Counted from the stretch's first letter, positions 30,475 to 38,978 are shown. The stretch is DNA of 64,000 bases from an uncultured Methylococcaceae bacterium (GCA_903928685.1 CAIYRS010000105.1:1-64000); one strand, 5' to 3'. The notes: a model not told the origin generated them from the letters alone. Numbers and translations: made by a program.

Positions 30475-30795
30475 ACTGATGTTACGCAGACATTTTCTAC
30501 GGTATAAAAACAAACCATGTTGAGTCGCTACCGCGACGATTATTTAAATCGGGTTCTCGCACCCGAAGGCGAGCTACTTTCTTTTGCGCCGCCAAAAGAA
30601 AGTAGCCAAAGAAAAGGCGGCCCGATTGCCGCTCGTGTCTTGCGCTCCTCGCATTTGTCGGGGGACGGCAAAAGGGGCTTCCTGCCCCTTTGCCGCCGCG
30701 CGGCTTCCCTGCCGCACCCCTTCGAGCTGTTCCCTACAAATGCTCCGGTGCTCGACGCGGCAAACGGGAAAAACGCGTTACTGCGTAACATCAGT
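30475..30795. mobile_element. MITE-like element with 15-bp terminal inverted repeats
   Basis: 321 bp bounded by ACTGATGTTACGCAG (30475-30489) and its perfect inverse CTGCGTAACATCAGT (30781-30795). The interior is GC-richer than its surroundings, has palindromes such as GAAAGTAG...CTACTTTC, and no convincing gene; open frames crossing it look like chance. Related pieces are found at 1-187 and at the right edge of the window (from about 63917). No transposase and no clear target duplication are visible. It lies between trtA and its divergent regulator. Confidence 0.7.
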
Positions 30796-30912
30796 TATTT
30801 ATATGGCGATAGCACGGGTTTTAAAGCCACGCCTCATTATTCGGCAGCCCGATGTTATATACTTCTTTAAGAATTGATAAGACACCTACCAACGATTGGC
30901 AGCAAACAGCAC

Positions 30913-31644
30913 ATGACCACGGCAAAAGCAAAAAGCGCGGCGGCGCAAACGATTTACGACACACTCCGCAGCATGATCTTAAATTTTGAAGTCCAGCCCA
31001 ACTCGCGTTTAACCGAAACCGAATTGGCGGGATATTTCAACGTCAGCCGCACCCCAATTCGGGAAGCCCTGCAACGCTTGGCAAACGAAGGCCTCATCAC
31101 CATCCGCCCCAAACAAGGCTGTTTTGTACGCTCAATGGATTTGGAGGAATTTACCGACTATTACCAAATCCGCGTCAGCTTGGAAATGTTGTCGCTGGAA
31201 TTGGCCTGCACCAATATGTCCGACGAAGCCTTGAAAAACCTGTGCAAAGTTTGGGAGCAAGACAGCAGCGAAGACGACGAAGGCAAAGCCGAACGCATCG
31301 CCAGCCTAGATGAAGCCTTCCATATCAAACTCGCCGAAGGTGGCGGCAACCAAGCCTTAATGAAATTGCTGATCGACATCAGCAATCGCATCCGCATCGT
31401 CCGGCGTTTAGATTTTACCGACCAAGAACGCATCAGAAAAACCTACCAAGAACACTACAGCATTCTCCAACACCTGCTCAACCGCGACGTGCAAGCGGCA
31501 AAAAATGAAATGCTGCGTCATATTAAAAAGAGTGAGGAATTCAGCAAAATGCTGACGATTATTCGTATGGGGATTCGGAAAAACAATAGCTTTCCGTTTG
31601 CGGGCGGGGGGAATGCGGTGGAAGATGATGTGTCGGTTGATTGA
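30913..31644 (+). CDS. GntR-family regulator with FCD domain
   Basis: A 243-residue transcription factor. The N-terminal winged helix is clear (NSRLTETELAGYFNVSRTPI, REALQRLANEGLI), followed by an all-helical FCD effector domain (about 95-225) with the metal/ligand residues of that family (Asp/His in EAFHIKLAEG and the HYSILQHLL helix). Divergent from trtA. It probably controls the ureide cluster; matching palindromes stand before trtA and biuH. The ATG at 30913 is chosen over an upstream TTG. Confidence 0.9.
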   Translation: MTTAKAKSAAAQTIYDTLRSMILNFEVQPNSRLTETELAGYFNVSRTPIREALQRLANEGLITIRPKQGCFVRSMDLEEFTDYYQIRVSLEMLSLELACTNMSDEALKNLCKVWEQDSSEDDEGKAERIASLDEAFHIKLAEGGGNQALMKLLIDISNRIRIVRRLDFTDQERIRKTYQEHYSILQHLLNRDVQAAKNEMLRHIKKSEEFSKMLTIIRMGIRKNNSFPFAGGGNAVEDDVSVD

Positions 31645-31652
31645 TACTGATT

Positions 31653-31681
31653 GGAGTGAAAAACATGTTTTTCACTCCAAA
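31653..31681 (+). terminator. Hairpin after the GntR gene
   Basis: Palindrome TGGAGTGAAAAAC...GTTTTTCACTCCA a few bases after the stop codon, with AAATTAAT following. It is similar in design to the GGAGTCCAAAAC hairpin at 36357-36382. A strong stem, but the downstream T-run is weak. Confidence 0.55.
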
Positions 31682-31867
31682 TTAATGCGGGATAACTATA
31701 TTAAAGTTGTAAGGTGGTTTGCCATCGGAGAAACCAACTTACAGGTTTGCGAAATAAGGGTTTTAGTGGCGCCAATGTTCCCGCATCCGTTATTTCCATG
31801 CGTTTTCACCGTGGATGTTTTATCCTCGCTTTAACAGCGTTTTGATAATGTGAAACATAACTTAACT

Positions 31868-32506
31868 ATGATAATTTCCCATAAACATAAGTTTATTTTT
31901 TTAAAGACAATCAAAACGGCTGGCACGTCAATTGAGATTGCTTTGTCGAAACATTGCGGCCCTGATGATATCATCACGCCAATTAGTCCTGAAGACGAGA
32001 AGATTAGGAAGAATCTGGGTTATCAAGGGCCACAAAATTTTAAGACCCCTAATATCAAGTTCTACAACCACATGCCGGCAATTGAAGTTAAGGCGAATGT
32101 TGATTCTGAAATATGGGATTCCTATTTCAAGTTTTGTTTTTCGCGTAATCCTTGGGATAGGACTATATCCCTCTATTTTTATCTCTACCAATCAGAACCC
32201 CGCCCCTCATTGTCCGCGTTCATTAACTCTAGGCAATTAAATCATCTTATAAATGGCGGCCTTAATGTCTACACCATTGACGGACAAATAGTCGTGGATA
32301 GAGTTTGTCAATTTGAGAAAATTGCCGAGGAATTGGAAACCATTCGTATCAAACTAGAAATTGCAGAGACATTGGAATTACCGAACGCAAAATCACGGTT
32401 CAGACAAGACAAACGTAGCTATCGTGAATTGCTGAGTGAATCCGATAAAGCGAGAATAGCAAGAAGGCTCTCTGAGGAAATTCGGCTCTTTGACTATCAA
32501 TTTTGA
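31868..32506 (+). CDS. Small sulfotransferase family protein
   Basis: A 212-residue protein of the PAPS-dependent sulfotransferase fold (Sulfotransfer_2 type). The 5'-phosphosulfate loop is FLKTIKTAGTSIEIAL (start region) and the 3'-phosphate motif is FCFSRNPWDRTISLYFYL. Both nucleotide-binding motifs are intact, so it should transfer sulfate, probably to a carbohydrate. The gene is AT-rich compared with its neighbours and unrelated to the ureide pathway, suggesting insertion by transfer. The ATG at 31868 is preferred; a GTG at 31850 is possible. Confidence 0.82.
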   Translation: MIISHKHKFIFLKTIKTAGTSIEIALSKHCGPDDIITPISPEDEKIRKNLGYQGPQNFKTPNIKFYNHMPAIEVKANVDSEIWDSYFKFCFSRNPWDRTISLYFYLYQSEPRPSLSAFINSRQLNHLINGGLNVYTIDGQIVVDRVCQFEKIAEELETIRIKLEIAETLELPNAKSRFRQDKRSYRELLSESDKARIARRLSEEIRLFDYQF

Positions 32507-32757
32507 TGTGTTAAAGCCATATCTCATTTCCTTACATAGGGTGCCATTTACGCAAAACATCTGGAAGATTGGTGTCTTTTCATTCGATTAAATAACATGG
32601 TTAGCACTGTGATAACCGGTTTTAAAATCCCGAATTGCGGCAAGCAATTCATTGCCAATATTTCATGTGGCATATCGATAAAACAGTTGCGTTACGCTAA
32701 TGGATATTTTGCAGATATTCGGCAATTTGTTTTGGCTTAGCAGATTGTAACAAAGGC

Positions 32758-33117
32758 TTAACCTCCCACAAACTCCACAGGTTTATGCCAATGTACCAAC
32801 ACCAAACAGCCATCTTGGCTGCTGACGCTATGTTGCGAACCTTCGGGATTGTAGATGTAGCTGCCTGTTGGGTAGATGCCGCGTTCGTCCTGTTGCGAGC
32901 CGGAAAGTACATAGATATGTTCGTCGCCAATATGTTTGTGTAATGGCACGGATGCGCCGGGTTGGTAACGGATCAGGCCGACGCTGTAACCGCTGTCGGA
33001 CTCTTGGAATAACATCCGTAAAAGTACGCCTTCGCGTAGGGGATGCCAGCCTGAACTATCGTCCGCAAGGATTTCTGGTGACAGGGTGAATGGCATAGTG
33101 GGTTTGGGATGGGTCAT
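32758..33117 (-). CDS. Cupin protein (ChrR-like cupin)
   Basis: A 119-residue single cupin. Metal ligands are suggested by PLHKHIGDEHIYVLSG (two His, one Glu-type position) and by EGSQHSV. WHPLREGVLLRMLFQ is the typical opening of cupins related to the ChrR anti-sigma sensor domain, but no zinc anti-sigma part is present. It lies on the same strand as atzF and biuH, 148 bp downstream of atzF. A role in the ureide cluster, for example as a metal-dependent accessory enzyme, is possible but unproven. Confidence 0.75.
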   Translation of the reverse strand: MTHPKPTMPFTLSPEILADDSSGWHPLREGVLLRMLFQESDSGYSVGLIRYQPGASVPLHKHIGDEHIYVLSGSQQDERGIYPTGSYIYNPEGSQHSVSSQDGCLVLVHWHKPVEFVGG

Positions 33118-33135
33118 GATGGTCTTGTAAGAAAT

Positions 33136-33260
33136 AGATTTAATGCTCGTTCCTAAGCTCCAGCTTGGGAATGCAGGAGGGGAAGCTCTTGCTTCCCGTA
33201 TTTCTCGAAGCTAGAGCTTCTGGTCTTGGGTTACCAAGCTGGAGCTTGGTAACCAGCGTC
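33136..33260. repeat. Cluster of short hairpins (AAGCTCCAGCTTGG type)
   Basis: Two or three small palindromes: TTCCTAAGCTCCAGCTTGGGAA, GAAGCTCTTGCTTC and GGTTACCAAGCTGGAGCTTGGTAACC. Similar text, TCGTTCCCAAACTCCAGCTTGG, recurs near 56838. The cluster sits between atzF and the cupin gene. Confidence 0.6.
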
Positions 33261-33265
33261 ACATT

Positions 33266-35047
33266 TTAACCCTTATTTTTCAAATAACTCCGCCAGCCGC
33301 CAAACTCGGTAATAGCAACCGATTTCCCCAGCGGATAAGGTTCGCACAAGAATCCATATTCCCAACTGCCATCTGCCATTTCTACCGAACCGATACACAA
33401 TGGGCTTTTGATGTTGCTGATAAATTTTGCCCAATTTTCTTTGGGTAATTCCCAAATTTCCAAGGCGATGCTTTCACCGTGGTTGTCGTCGCGGACTAAA
33501 CCGGGGCGTTCCGGTGGTGCGATTGCTAGGGCGTAGAGTTGGTATTTCGGCGCGGTTTGGGTGCTGGCGTAAAAGCGTGCGCCGAGTTCCAGCAGTTGCG
33601 GGTTTAACGGTAAGCCTTGCATGTGTGCGCCGCAGACGGCGATGCGTTGGTAGCCAGATGGTTTGGGTACTGTTTCCGTTGGTTGGTTGGCAAAGCGTTT
33701 GGCAATCGCCAGTAAACGCGCATCTGCCAAAGCGGCTGAAAACAGGGTAATGCCAAACGGCAGTTGGTTACTGTAAAAACCAGCCGGGATTGCCAAGGCG
33801 GACAAATCCAGCAAGTTCATATAATTAGTATAGTAGCCCAAATTGCTGTTTAAGGGGATTGGGTCGGCTAGCACTTCATCAATGCGGTAAATGCGCGGTG
33901 CCGTGGGTACGACGATGCACGACAAACCCTGCAAGAGCGTCGCGGTTTGACGTTTAAGCTGTTGCAAACGGTGTAGGGCATCAAAAGCGGCGATGGCGTT
34001 TTTGTCTTTCGCCGCCGCTAGCACGTCTGTAATCACCGGATGCAGTTGTTCGGGATGGCTTTCGATAAATGCGCGGATGCCTGCATAGCGTTCGGCAATC
34101 CACGGGCCTTCGTAAAGCAAGGCCGCCGCTTCTAAAAACGGTTGGAAGTCGATTTCTACCACGTCGCCCAAGGTTTGTAGTTTGGCGATGCTTTGGGCAA
34201 ACAACGCCCCACTTTCTGCATCGCCAAAATACTGAAGCTGTTCCGGTTTGGGTACGCCAAAGCGTAATTGCGCGGTTGCCGAAATACTGGCATCTAAAGA
34301 TTGGCGGTCACTGCGGGCATAGCTGTCGCTGGCATCGTAAGCGTTGACGATGTCGAACAAGTATTCGGCTTCGGCAATCGTTTGGCTAAAAATCGACACG
34401 CAATCCAAGCTTTTGCAAGCGGGGACAACGCCGCTGCAACTGAGCAAGCCGCGCGTGGGTTTTAAGCCAACGATGTTATTGAAGCCAGCAGGCACGCGCC
34501 CAGAGCCTGCGGTGTCTGTACCCAGCGAAAAACTGACGATATTTAACGCCACCGCCACCGCCGAGCCGGAGCTGGAGCCGCCGGAAATGTAATCGGGGTT
34601 AATTGAGTTTTTGCAAATGCCGTAAGGTTCTGGCGAGCGCGTACCCGTCAGGCCTGTGGCGAATTGATCCATATTGGTTTTGCCGATCAGCACCGCGCCT
34701 GCGTCGATCAGTTTTTGCACGGCGAACGCTGATTGTGCAGGCAGATAACTGAAACCGGGGCAAGCGGCGGTGGTCGGCAGTCCGGCGCAATCAATATTGT
34801 CTTTGACGGCAAACGGGATGCCGTATAGCGGCAAGTCATTTGGATTCAAGCTTTCCAGTTTTTTCGCCTGTGCCATCAGCGTACTTTCGGCGTGCAGGCT
34901 GATCCAGATATTGTGGTCTTTAAAATCCTTAACCCGCGCCAAGCTTTGTTGGATGACTGCTGAGACCGTGGTCGTGCCGTCCAGATAGGCTTGTCTTAAG
35001 GTGAAAATATCGAGTGATAAAAATTCAGTGTTTGTGTTCAAGATCAC
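33266..35047 (-). CDS. atzF: Allophanate hydrolase
   Basis: A 593-residue enzyme splitting allophanate to 2 NH3 and 2 CO2. The N-terminal amidase-signature domain (1-440) has the Ser-cisSer-Lys triad: Lys82 (FAVKDNID), Ser158 (SGGSSSGSA) and Ser182 (GTDTAGSGRVP). The C-terminal domain (about 470-593), ending FGGWRSYLKNKG, is typical of AtzF/DUR1,2-type allophanate hydrolases. No urea carboxylase gene is nearby, so allophanate must come from biuret through the BiuH-like neighbour (116 bp upstream). A hairpin (35083-35146) sits between the two. Confidence 0.95.
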   Translation of the reverse strand: MILNTNTEFLSLDIFTLRQAYLDGTTTVSAVIQQSLARVKDFKDHNIWISLHAESTLMAQAKKLESLNPNDLPLYGIPFAVKDNIDCAGLPTTAACPGFSYLPAQSAFAVQKLIDAGAVLIGKTNMDQFATGLTGTRSPEPYGICKNSINPDYISGGSSSGSAVAVALNIVSFSLGTDTAGSGRVPAGFNNIVGLKPTRGLLSCSGVVPACKSLDCVSIFSQTIAEAEYLFDIVNAYDASDSYARSDRQSLDASISATAQLRFGVPKPEQLQYFGDAESGALFAQSIAKLQTLGDVVEIDFQPFLEAAALLYEGPWIAERYAGIRAFIESHPEQLHPVITDVLAAAKDKNAIAAFDALHRLQQLKRQTATLLQGLSCIVVPTAPRIYRIDEVLADPIPLNSNLGYYTNYMNLLDLSALAIPAGFYSNQLPFGITLFSAALADARLLAIAKRFANQPTETVPKPSGYQRIAVCGAHMQGLPLNPQLLELGARFYASTQTAPKYQLYALAIAPPERPGLVRDDNHGESIALEIWELPKENWAKFISNIKSPLCIGSVEMADGSWEYGFLCEPYPLGKSVAITEFGGWRSYLKNKG

Positions 35048-35082
35048 CCCTGCGCTTAGGCGATAGGCTTTAGACGAGTTTA

Positions 35083-35146
35083 GTAGGGTACGCTGTGCGT
35101 ACCTTTTGTCTCAAAAATAACCCAAGGTACGCACAGCGTACCCTAC
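35083..35146. repeat. GTAGGGTACGC hairpin family, copy 1
   Basis: A 64-bp element with 22-bp near-perfect inverted arms (GTAGGGTACGCTGTGCGTACC and its complement) and a short loop. Other copies are at 40431-40495, 49503-49565 and a half copy at 45436-45458. It is placed inside a co-directional gene pair (biuH to atzF) and might stop transcription partly or stabilise the upstream mRNA. Confidence 0.85.
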
Positions 35147-35163
35147 GGCATAATGGTCGCGCC

Positions 35164-35844
35164 TCAAGACACGGCGGCAATAAAACTCGCCGAATCCGCG
35201 ACCGCGCCAAACACGCCGCCTTGCATGTGGATCATGTGCAAGGCCGCTTGGTGGTTGTTGGGGTCGGTCGCCGCGCAGCAATCCGCCAGCAATAAGCATT
35301 CATAGCCACGGTCATTGGCATCGCGCATGGTGGTGTGTACGCAAACGTCGGTGGTGATGCCCGTTAAGATGATGTTTTCTATGCCCAGCGTCCGCAGCAG
35401 TAAATCCAAATCGGTGGCGTAAAACGAGCCTTTACCGGGCTTGTCGATAATCGGCTCGCCTGGTAAGGGCGCAAGTTCCGGGATGATTTCCCAGCCGGGT
35501 TCGCCGCGTACCAAAATTCGTCCGCATGGGCCAGGATCGCCTATGCCAGCGCCAATCTGCCGACTGCGCCATTGTTTGTTTTTCGGTAAATCGGATAAAT
35601 CGGGGCGATGGCCTTCGCGGGTGTGGATAACGTGGAAGCCGAGTTTGCGGCAAGTCGCCAGCACTTGGCTGATGGGTTCAATCGGCGCACGGGTTAAGGA
35701 AATGTCATAGCCCATGGTATCGACATAACCGCCTTCGCCGCAGAAATCGAACTGCATGTCGATGATAATCAAGCAAGTATTGTCAGGCCGTAAATCGCCG
35801 TTGTAGGGGTATGCGTAGGGAGTGCTGCTAACGTATCGGGTCAT
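35164..35844 (-). CDS. biuH: Biuret hydrolase (biuret amidohydrolase)
   Basis: A 226-residue isochorismatase-fold enzyme hydrolysing biuret to allophanate and ammonia. The triad is Asp29 ([10 protein letters not shown]), Lys135 ([10 protein letters not shown]) and Cys168 (TTDVCVHTT), with the same spacing as the characterised Rhizobium enzyme as I recall it. The start [14 protein letters not shown] and the segments [20 protein letters not shown] and GYVDTMGYD also match that family closely. The next gene is atzF, the enzyme for the product. The promoter region upstream carries the palindrome TGTTGCATACAACA. Confidence 0.92.
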   Translation of the reverse strand: MTRYVSSTPYAYPYNGDLRPDNTCLIIIDMQFDFCGEGGYVDTMGYDISLTRAPIEPISQVLATCRKLGFHVIHTREGHRPDLSDLPKNKQWRSRQIGAGIGDPGPCGRILVRGEPGWEIIPELAPLPGEPIIDKPGKGSFYATDLDLLLRTLGIENIILTGITTDVCVHTTMRDANDRGYECLLLADCCAATDPNNHQAALHMIHMQGGVFGAVADSASFIAAVS

Positions 35845-35956
35845 GGTGAAATCTCATGTGGTGAAAGAAAGCGCAACAGGTAACGGCACTGCTGCAATCC
35901 GGTTAAATTTAGGGCGCGACTGAGGGTAACGCTATTGGATGATACGCGCCCATCAG

Positions 35957-35970
35957 TGTTGCATACAACA
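35957..35970. promoter_or_regulatory. Putative GntR operator upstream of biuH
   Basis: The palindrome TGTTGCATACAACA with perfect 5-bp arms, 113 bp before the biuH start. It shares (G/A)TACAACA-type sequence with the trtA site at 30283-30297. The best candidate for binding by the GntR/FCD protein at 30913. Confidence 0.5.
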
Positions 35971-36204
35971 ATAAATGCACTAACAGTGCCAAATGGGGAA
36001 ATTGGGGTTTAAAGGGATTTTTTGGGGACTAGCTGGGGATTGCGGTGGTGTTTAAGCGAGGATTTTGGGCTAAAAGTGTCGCCAGTGGCGTTTTATGGCG
36101 GTTTTATGTGTGTTTTAAATGAGTGCGGATTTTTGCTGTTTTTGCACTGGATTGGTTCGGGATGGTGTTGGTGTTTGCCTAAGTGATTTAGGCAATCGAG
36201 CATC

Positions 36205-36285
36205 GTAGGGGCGGACGGCTGTCCGCCTTTTTCAGAACCCGTATCAGAATCCGCTGCGATAAGGCGAGCAGCCACTCGCCGCTAC
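36205..36285. repeat. GTAGGGG(C/T)GGACGGCTGTCCGCC repeat, copy 2
   Basis: The second copy of the element at 29446-29526: same GGACGGCTGTCCGCC and GGCGAGCAGCC(A/G)CTCGCC cores, separated by the same length. Confidence 0.8.
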
Positions 36286-36356
36286 GAAAATAATTCCGAT
36301 AATTCAACATTGGCTGAGGGCTGGTTTGGATTAGAAGTTGTTCTGAATTTTGAGTA

Positions 36357-36382
36357 GGAGTCCAAAACATGTTTTGGACTCC
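36357..36382. terminator. Palindrome GGAGTCCAAAACATGTTTTG
   Basis: A perfect palindrome with GGAGTCC / GGACTCC arms, 26 bp beyond the end of the minus-strand secreted-protein gene. It resembles the hairpin after the GntR gene, so it may be both a terminator and a member of a small repeat family. Confidence 0.5.
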
Positions 36383-36407
36383 GTGCTTCATAGTTGGAAT
36401 GTGGCTG

Positions 36408-37268
36408 TTACTGCCGTTCGTAACCAAATTTTATAATCACAGGTGTGCCTTGATTATGGATGATGAGCTGTTTGCGGGTTTCTTCTTCAGGCTCTGGCTT
36501 TGCAGGTGTTACTGGTGTTGCGACGGCGGCGGCAGGTGCAGCAGGTGTTGGCGTGGGTTGGGCTGTTTTAGGTTTTGCCGTCGTTGTCGCTTTTGGTGCT
36601 GGTAAGACAGCAGCTGGCGCGCTTTCAACTTTTGGCTGTGGTTGGGGTTGTATTACAGGTACTTTCACAGTTTCCACTTGAATGCTGGGTATCCAACTGG
36701 GTTTACTGATTGATTCGGCGGCTTGCGCGGCAGTGGGTGGCGGTAAAAATTTCAAGCTGTCTAGTAAATCAAAACACACGCTGCTGATGTGATCGGTCAG
36801 TGTTTCCTGCAATTGCTGGCTGGAGGCGCTGGCAGATGGCGCAGAGAAAGTCATTTCCAGCTGCTCTTCTTGTTTGGGATTGGCGTTGTCGACTAAACGG
36901 CATTGCACCGGGATGACATCGGCTTTTTGAAACTTAGGCGCGCGCGGGTCGGCGTTACCTACCGAAAAGGAAATCCCTACAGGGGTTTGGTCGGATTTGC
37001 TTTCACCCACGTTCACCATCAAGGTATGGCTGTAAGATTGTCCGTTTTCTGGTTTTAGCGGAAATCGGTATTGGCTTAAATTGCCGATGATGGTGGCGCG
37101 TAAACTGTTGATGTCTGCCGCCGTCAGTTTTGCCTGTGGTAATGGGGCAATTTTTAGGTCAATGGCTTTTATGGCGGATTTATCCAGCGGTTGCGCCATA
37201 GCGATAAGCGAGTGGGATAGCAAGCCTATTAAGCCGAGGATGGCGATGGGTTTGACGATTTTTTGCAT
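36408..37268 (-). CDS. Secreted protein of unknown function with Pro/Ala-rich linker
   Basis: A 286-residue protein with a signal peptide (ending near LIAMAQP). Residues about 30-185 form a globular region with two cysteines (VQCRLV and SSVCFDLL) likely to form a disulfide. Residues 200-255 are low-complexity Pro/Ala/Thr/Lys, and the end is a short conserved-looking strand (LIIHNQGTPVIIKFGY). I do not recognise a family. It is divergent from the urea porin and Urt genes. The linker suggests a periplasmic or envelope-anchored protein; the function is unknown. Confidence 0.75.
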   Translation of the reverse strand: MQKIVKPIAILGLIGLLSHSLIAMAQPLDKSAIKAIDLKIAPLPQAKLTAADINSLRATIIGNLSQYRFPLKPENGQSYSHTLMVNVGESKSDQTPVGISFSVGNADPRAPKFQKADVIPVQCRLVDNANPKQEEQLEMTFSAPSASASSQQLQETLTDHISSVCFDLLDSLKFLPPPTAAQAAESISKPSWIPSIQVETVKVPVIQPQPQPKVESAPAAVLPAPKATTTAKPKTAQPTPTPAAPAAAVATPVTPAKPEPEEETRKQLIIHNQGTPVIIKFGYERQ

Positions 37269-37691
37269 GGGATAATCCTTGTGGGAAAAAGGTTGTCAGA
37301 TTTACGCGATGGATAAATGTATTTACCAGAGGCAGATAGCTTTATTAGGTTTTTGATAAAAAAATAATTTTTTCTGGCGTCACTAAAGCTTAAGACCTTG
37401 CAGATTTTTAAAACCTGTAAGGTCTGGATGCTTAAATCCGAATGCTACGACACTCTACCAAATTCCCCTAATTTCTTGGCTTTTGTTGCGCCAAAGCGAC
37501 GTCTTGTTGCGCCCATCTACTTTAAAAATACCCCTGCGTTTGCGATATACGTCATTTAACTGATGAGTCAGATGACGCATTGTGCAATCAGTCCGCAAAT
37601 CAAATAATCCTTGCCAGCCGTATCAAATGGCTGCTTCAAGCGTGTCTTGAGGTATCAATTAACGCAAGCTTTATGATCTAAGGGGCTTAAC
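37269..37691. other. Intergenic region before the urea-uptake operon, 423 bp
   Basis: Divergent promoter region. It contains the AGACCTTGCAGG-type hairpin (37393-37425). A loose GG-N10-GC match (near 37377) and imperfect TGCA half-sites near 37580 were considered as sigma-54 and NtrC sites but are too weak to call. A ribosome site AAGGGG precedes the porin start. Confidence 0.45.
37393..37425. repeat. AGACCTTTCAGG hairpin family, copy 2
   Basis: A 33-bp palindrome AGACCTTGCAGATTTT / AAAACCTGTAAGGTCT, slightly diverged from copies at 16375 and 45486. Confidence 0.7.
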
Positions 37692-38978
37692 ATGACTAAT
37701 TCAGGCAAGCATTTAGCAGCAACCCGCACGGTGGGATTGTTGCCCATGATGGCTTTAACGGCTTTGGCGATAGGGTATACATCGGTATCTCACGCTGGGG
37801 CGACCTTTAAAATTGATGATACCAAATGGTTGAGCGTAGGCGCTGGTTTAAGAACCAGTTTTTCATCAACTGAAGATACCGCAGGATCACTTGGCGGAGA
37901 ACCAAAGTGGGGTACTAATTTCGCCCTCAACAATCTCCGTTTGTATATGAACGGACAGCTGCATAAATACATTAAATTTGAATTCAACACCGAATGCGCC
38001 AATTGTGGCCTAGGTGGCAGTGAGATAAGGATTTTGGACGCTGTTGCCAAATTTGACATCAACCCTTATTTCAATTTGTGGGCAGGTCGTCAATTAGTGC
38101 CAGAAGGCCGTATTGAAATGAACGGTCCTTTTTACAGCGCGACTTGGGAGCCGTTCAAAACCCCATTCGAACATTCCGATGCCAATATCCAAACCTGGTT
38201 ACCAGGCCCGACCGCAGGTACGTTTGGTCGTGACGACGGTGTCAACATCTGGGGTGCTGCTTTAGACGGTAAATTGAAATATGTTTTTGGTGCTTTCAAT
38301 GGCTTAACCCACAGTAAAACAACTGCAAATGGTGATGGCAACCTCCTTTATGGTGCCCGCGTTGCTTACAACATTTTAAATGTTGAAAGTGCGCCCGGTT
38401 ATTACACAGGCGGTACCGCTTATGGTGGTGATGGTGATGTATTGACCGTCGCTGGTTTCTCACAATATCAAGAAGACGGTGCTGGAAGCCCAACAAACTC
38501 AGGTAATTTCTTGCTTGCGGGTGGCGATCTTAAATTCGAAAAAGTCATGGCGGATAAAGGCGTTTTGACTGTCAACACCGAATATAAAAACTTTGGTATT
38601 GATTACCACAACGGTGCGCCGGCACCCGGTGGCGCAAGCACTTTCTATGTTGGCGGTGGCGCAGGTGGCTTGTTGAACGGCTTCCAAGGCGACTCTATCA
38701 CCAGCAACTTGTTGTACCTTATCCCGAAAAAAGTCTGGATCGGTCAATTCCAGCCCTACGTCATGTATACCCAAGTCATGACCCGTCAAGGCTTCACTGG
38801 CCCACAAGATCAAAGCGAATATGAAGGTGGTGTCAACTACATCATCGACGGTCATAACGCGCGTATTTCTTTGTTGTGGCAAGGCGGCGACTTGTCGGGT
38901 GGTGGCGGTATTTGGAATCCAGCAGCCAACGGCAACTTTGTTAATGCCATCAAACTCGGCGTTCAGTTGCAAATCTAG
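37692..38978 (+). CDS. Outer-membrane porin, probably for urea or short amides
   Basis: A 428-residue protein with a signal peptide (cleavage near SHAGATF) and alternating strands rich in aromatic residues and glycine, typical of a 16-strand-type beta-barrel. Motifs such as FEFNTE, LWAGRQLVPEGR and NFGIDYHNG fit phosphate/short-substrate porins (OprO/P-like or FmdC-like). The C-terminus ends LGVQLQI rather than with the usual Phe. Located 56 bp before urtA on the same strand, so a role in bringing urea across the outer membrane is likely (inference). Confidence 0.82.
   Translation: MTNSGKHLAATRTVGLLPMMALTALAIGYTSVSHAGATFKIDDTKWLSVGAGLRTSFSSTEDTAGSLGGEPKWGTNFALNNLRLYMNGQLHKYIKFEFNTECANCGLGGSEIRILDAVAKFDINPYFNLWAGRQLVPEGRIEMNGPFYSATWEPFKTPFEHSDANIQTWLPGPTAGTFGRDDGVNIWGAALDGKLKYVFGAFNGLTHSKTTANGDGNLLYGARVAYNILNVESAPGYYTGGTAYGGDGDVLTVAGFSQYQEDGAGSPTNSGNFLLAGGDLKFEKVMADKGVLTVNTEYKNFGIDYHNGAPAPGGASTFYVGGGAGGLLNGFQGDSITSNLLYLIPKKVWIGQFQPYVMYTQVMTRQGFTGPQDQSEYEGGVNYIIDGHNARISLLWQGGDLSGGGGIWNPAANGNFVNAIKLGVQLQI

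Larger units (their letters stand above)
35845..36407. other. Intergenic region, 563 bp
   Basis: No gene is seen. Holds the presumed biuH promoter with its operator (35957-35970), the second GGACGGCTGTCC repeat (36205-36285), and the GGAGTCCAAAACATGTTTTG hairpin (36357-36382), which may end the unknown secreted-protein transcript. Confidence 0.5.

Noticed and set aside
30517..30877. Open frames on both strands inside the MITE-like element
   Set aside because: They follow the repeat exactly, mirror each other on both strands and show no protein family character.
35083..35146. Insertion-sequence end
   Set aside because: The element is a plain palindrome of about 64 bp with no transposase, and recurs between genes of one pathway; better described as a dispersed hairpin repeat.
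37370..37600. Possible sigma-54 promoter and NtrC site before the porin/urtA genes
   Set aside because: GG-N10-GC spacing is present near 37377 but the flanking consensus is poor, and TGCA half sites are irregular. Urt genes are often nitrogen-regulated, but the sequence does not prove it here.
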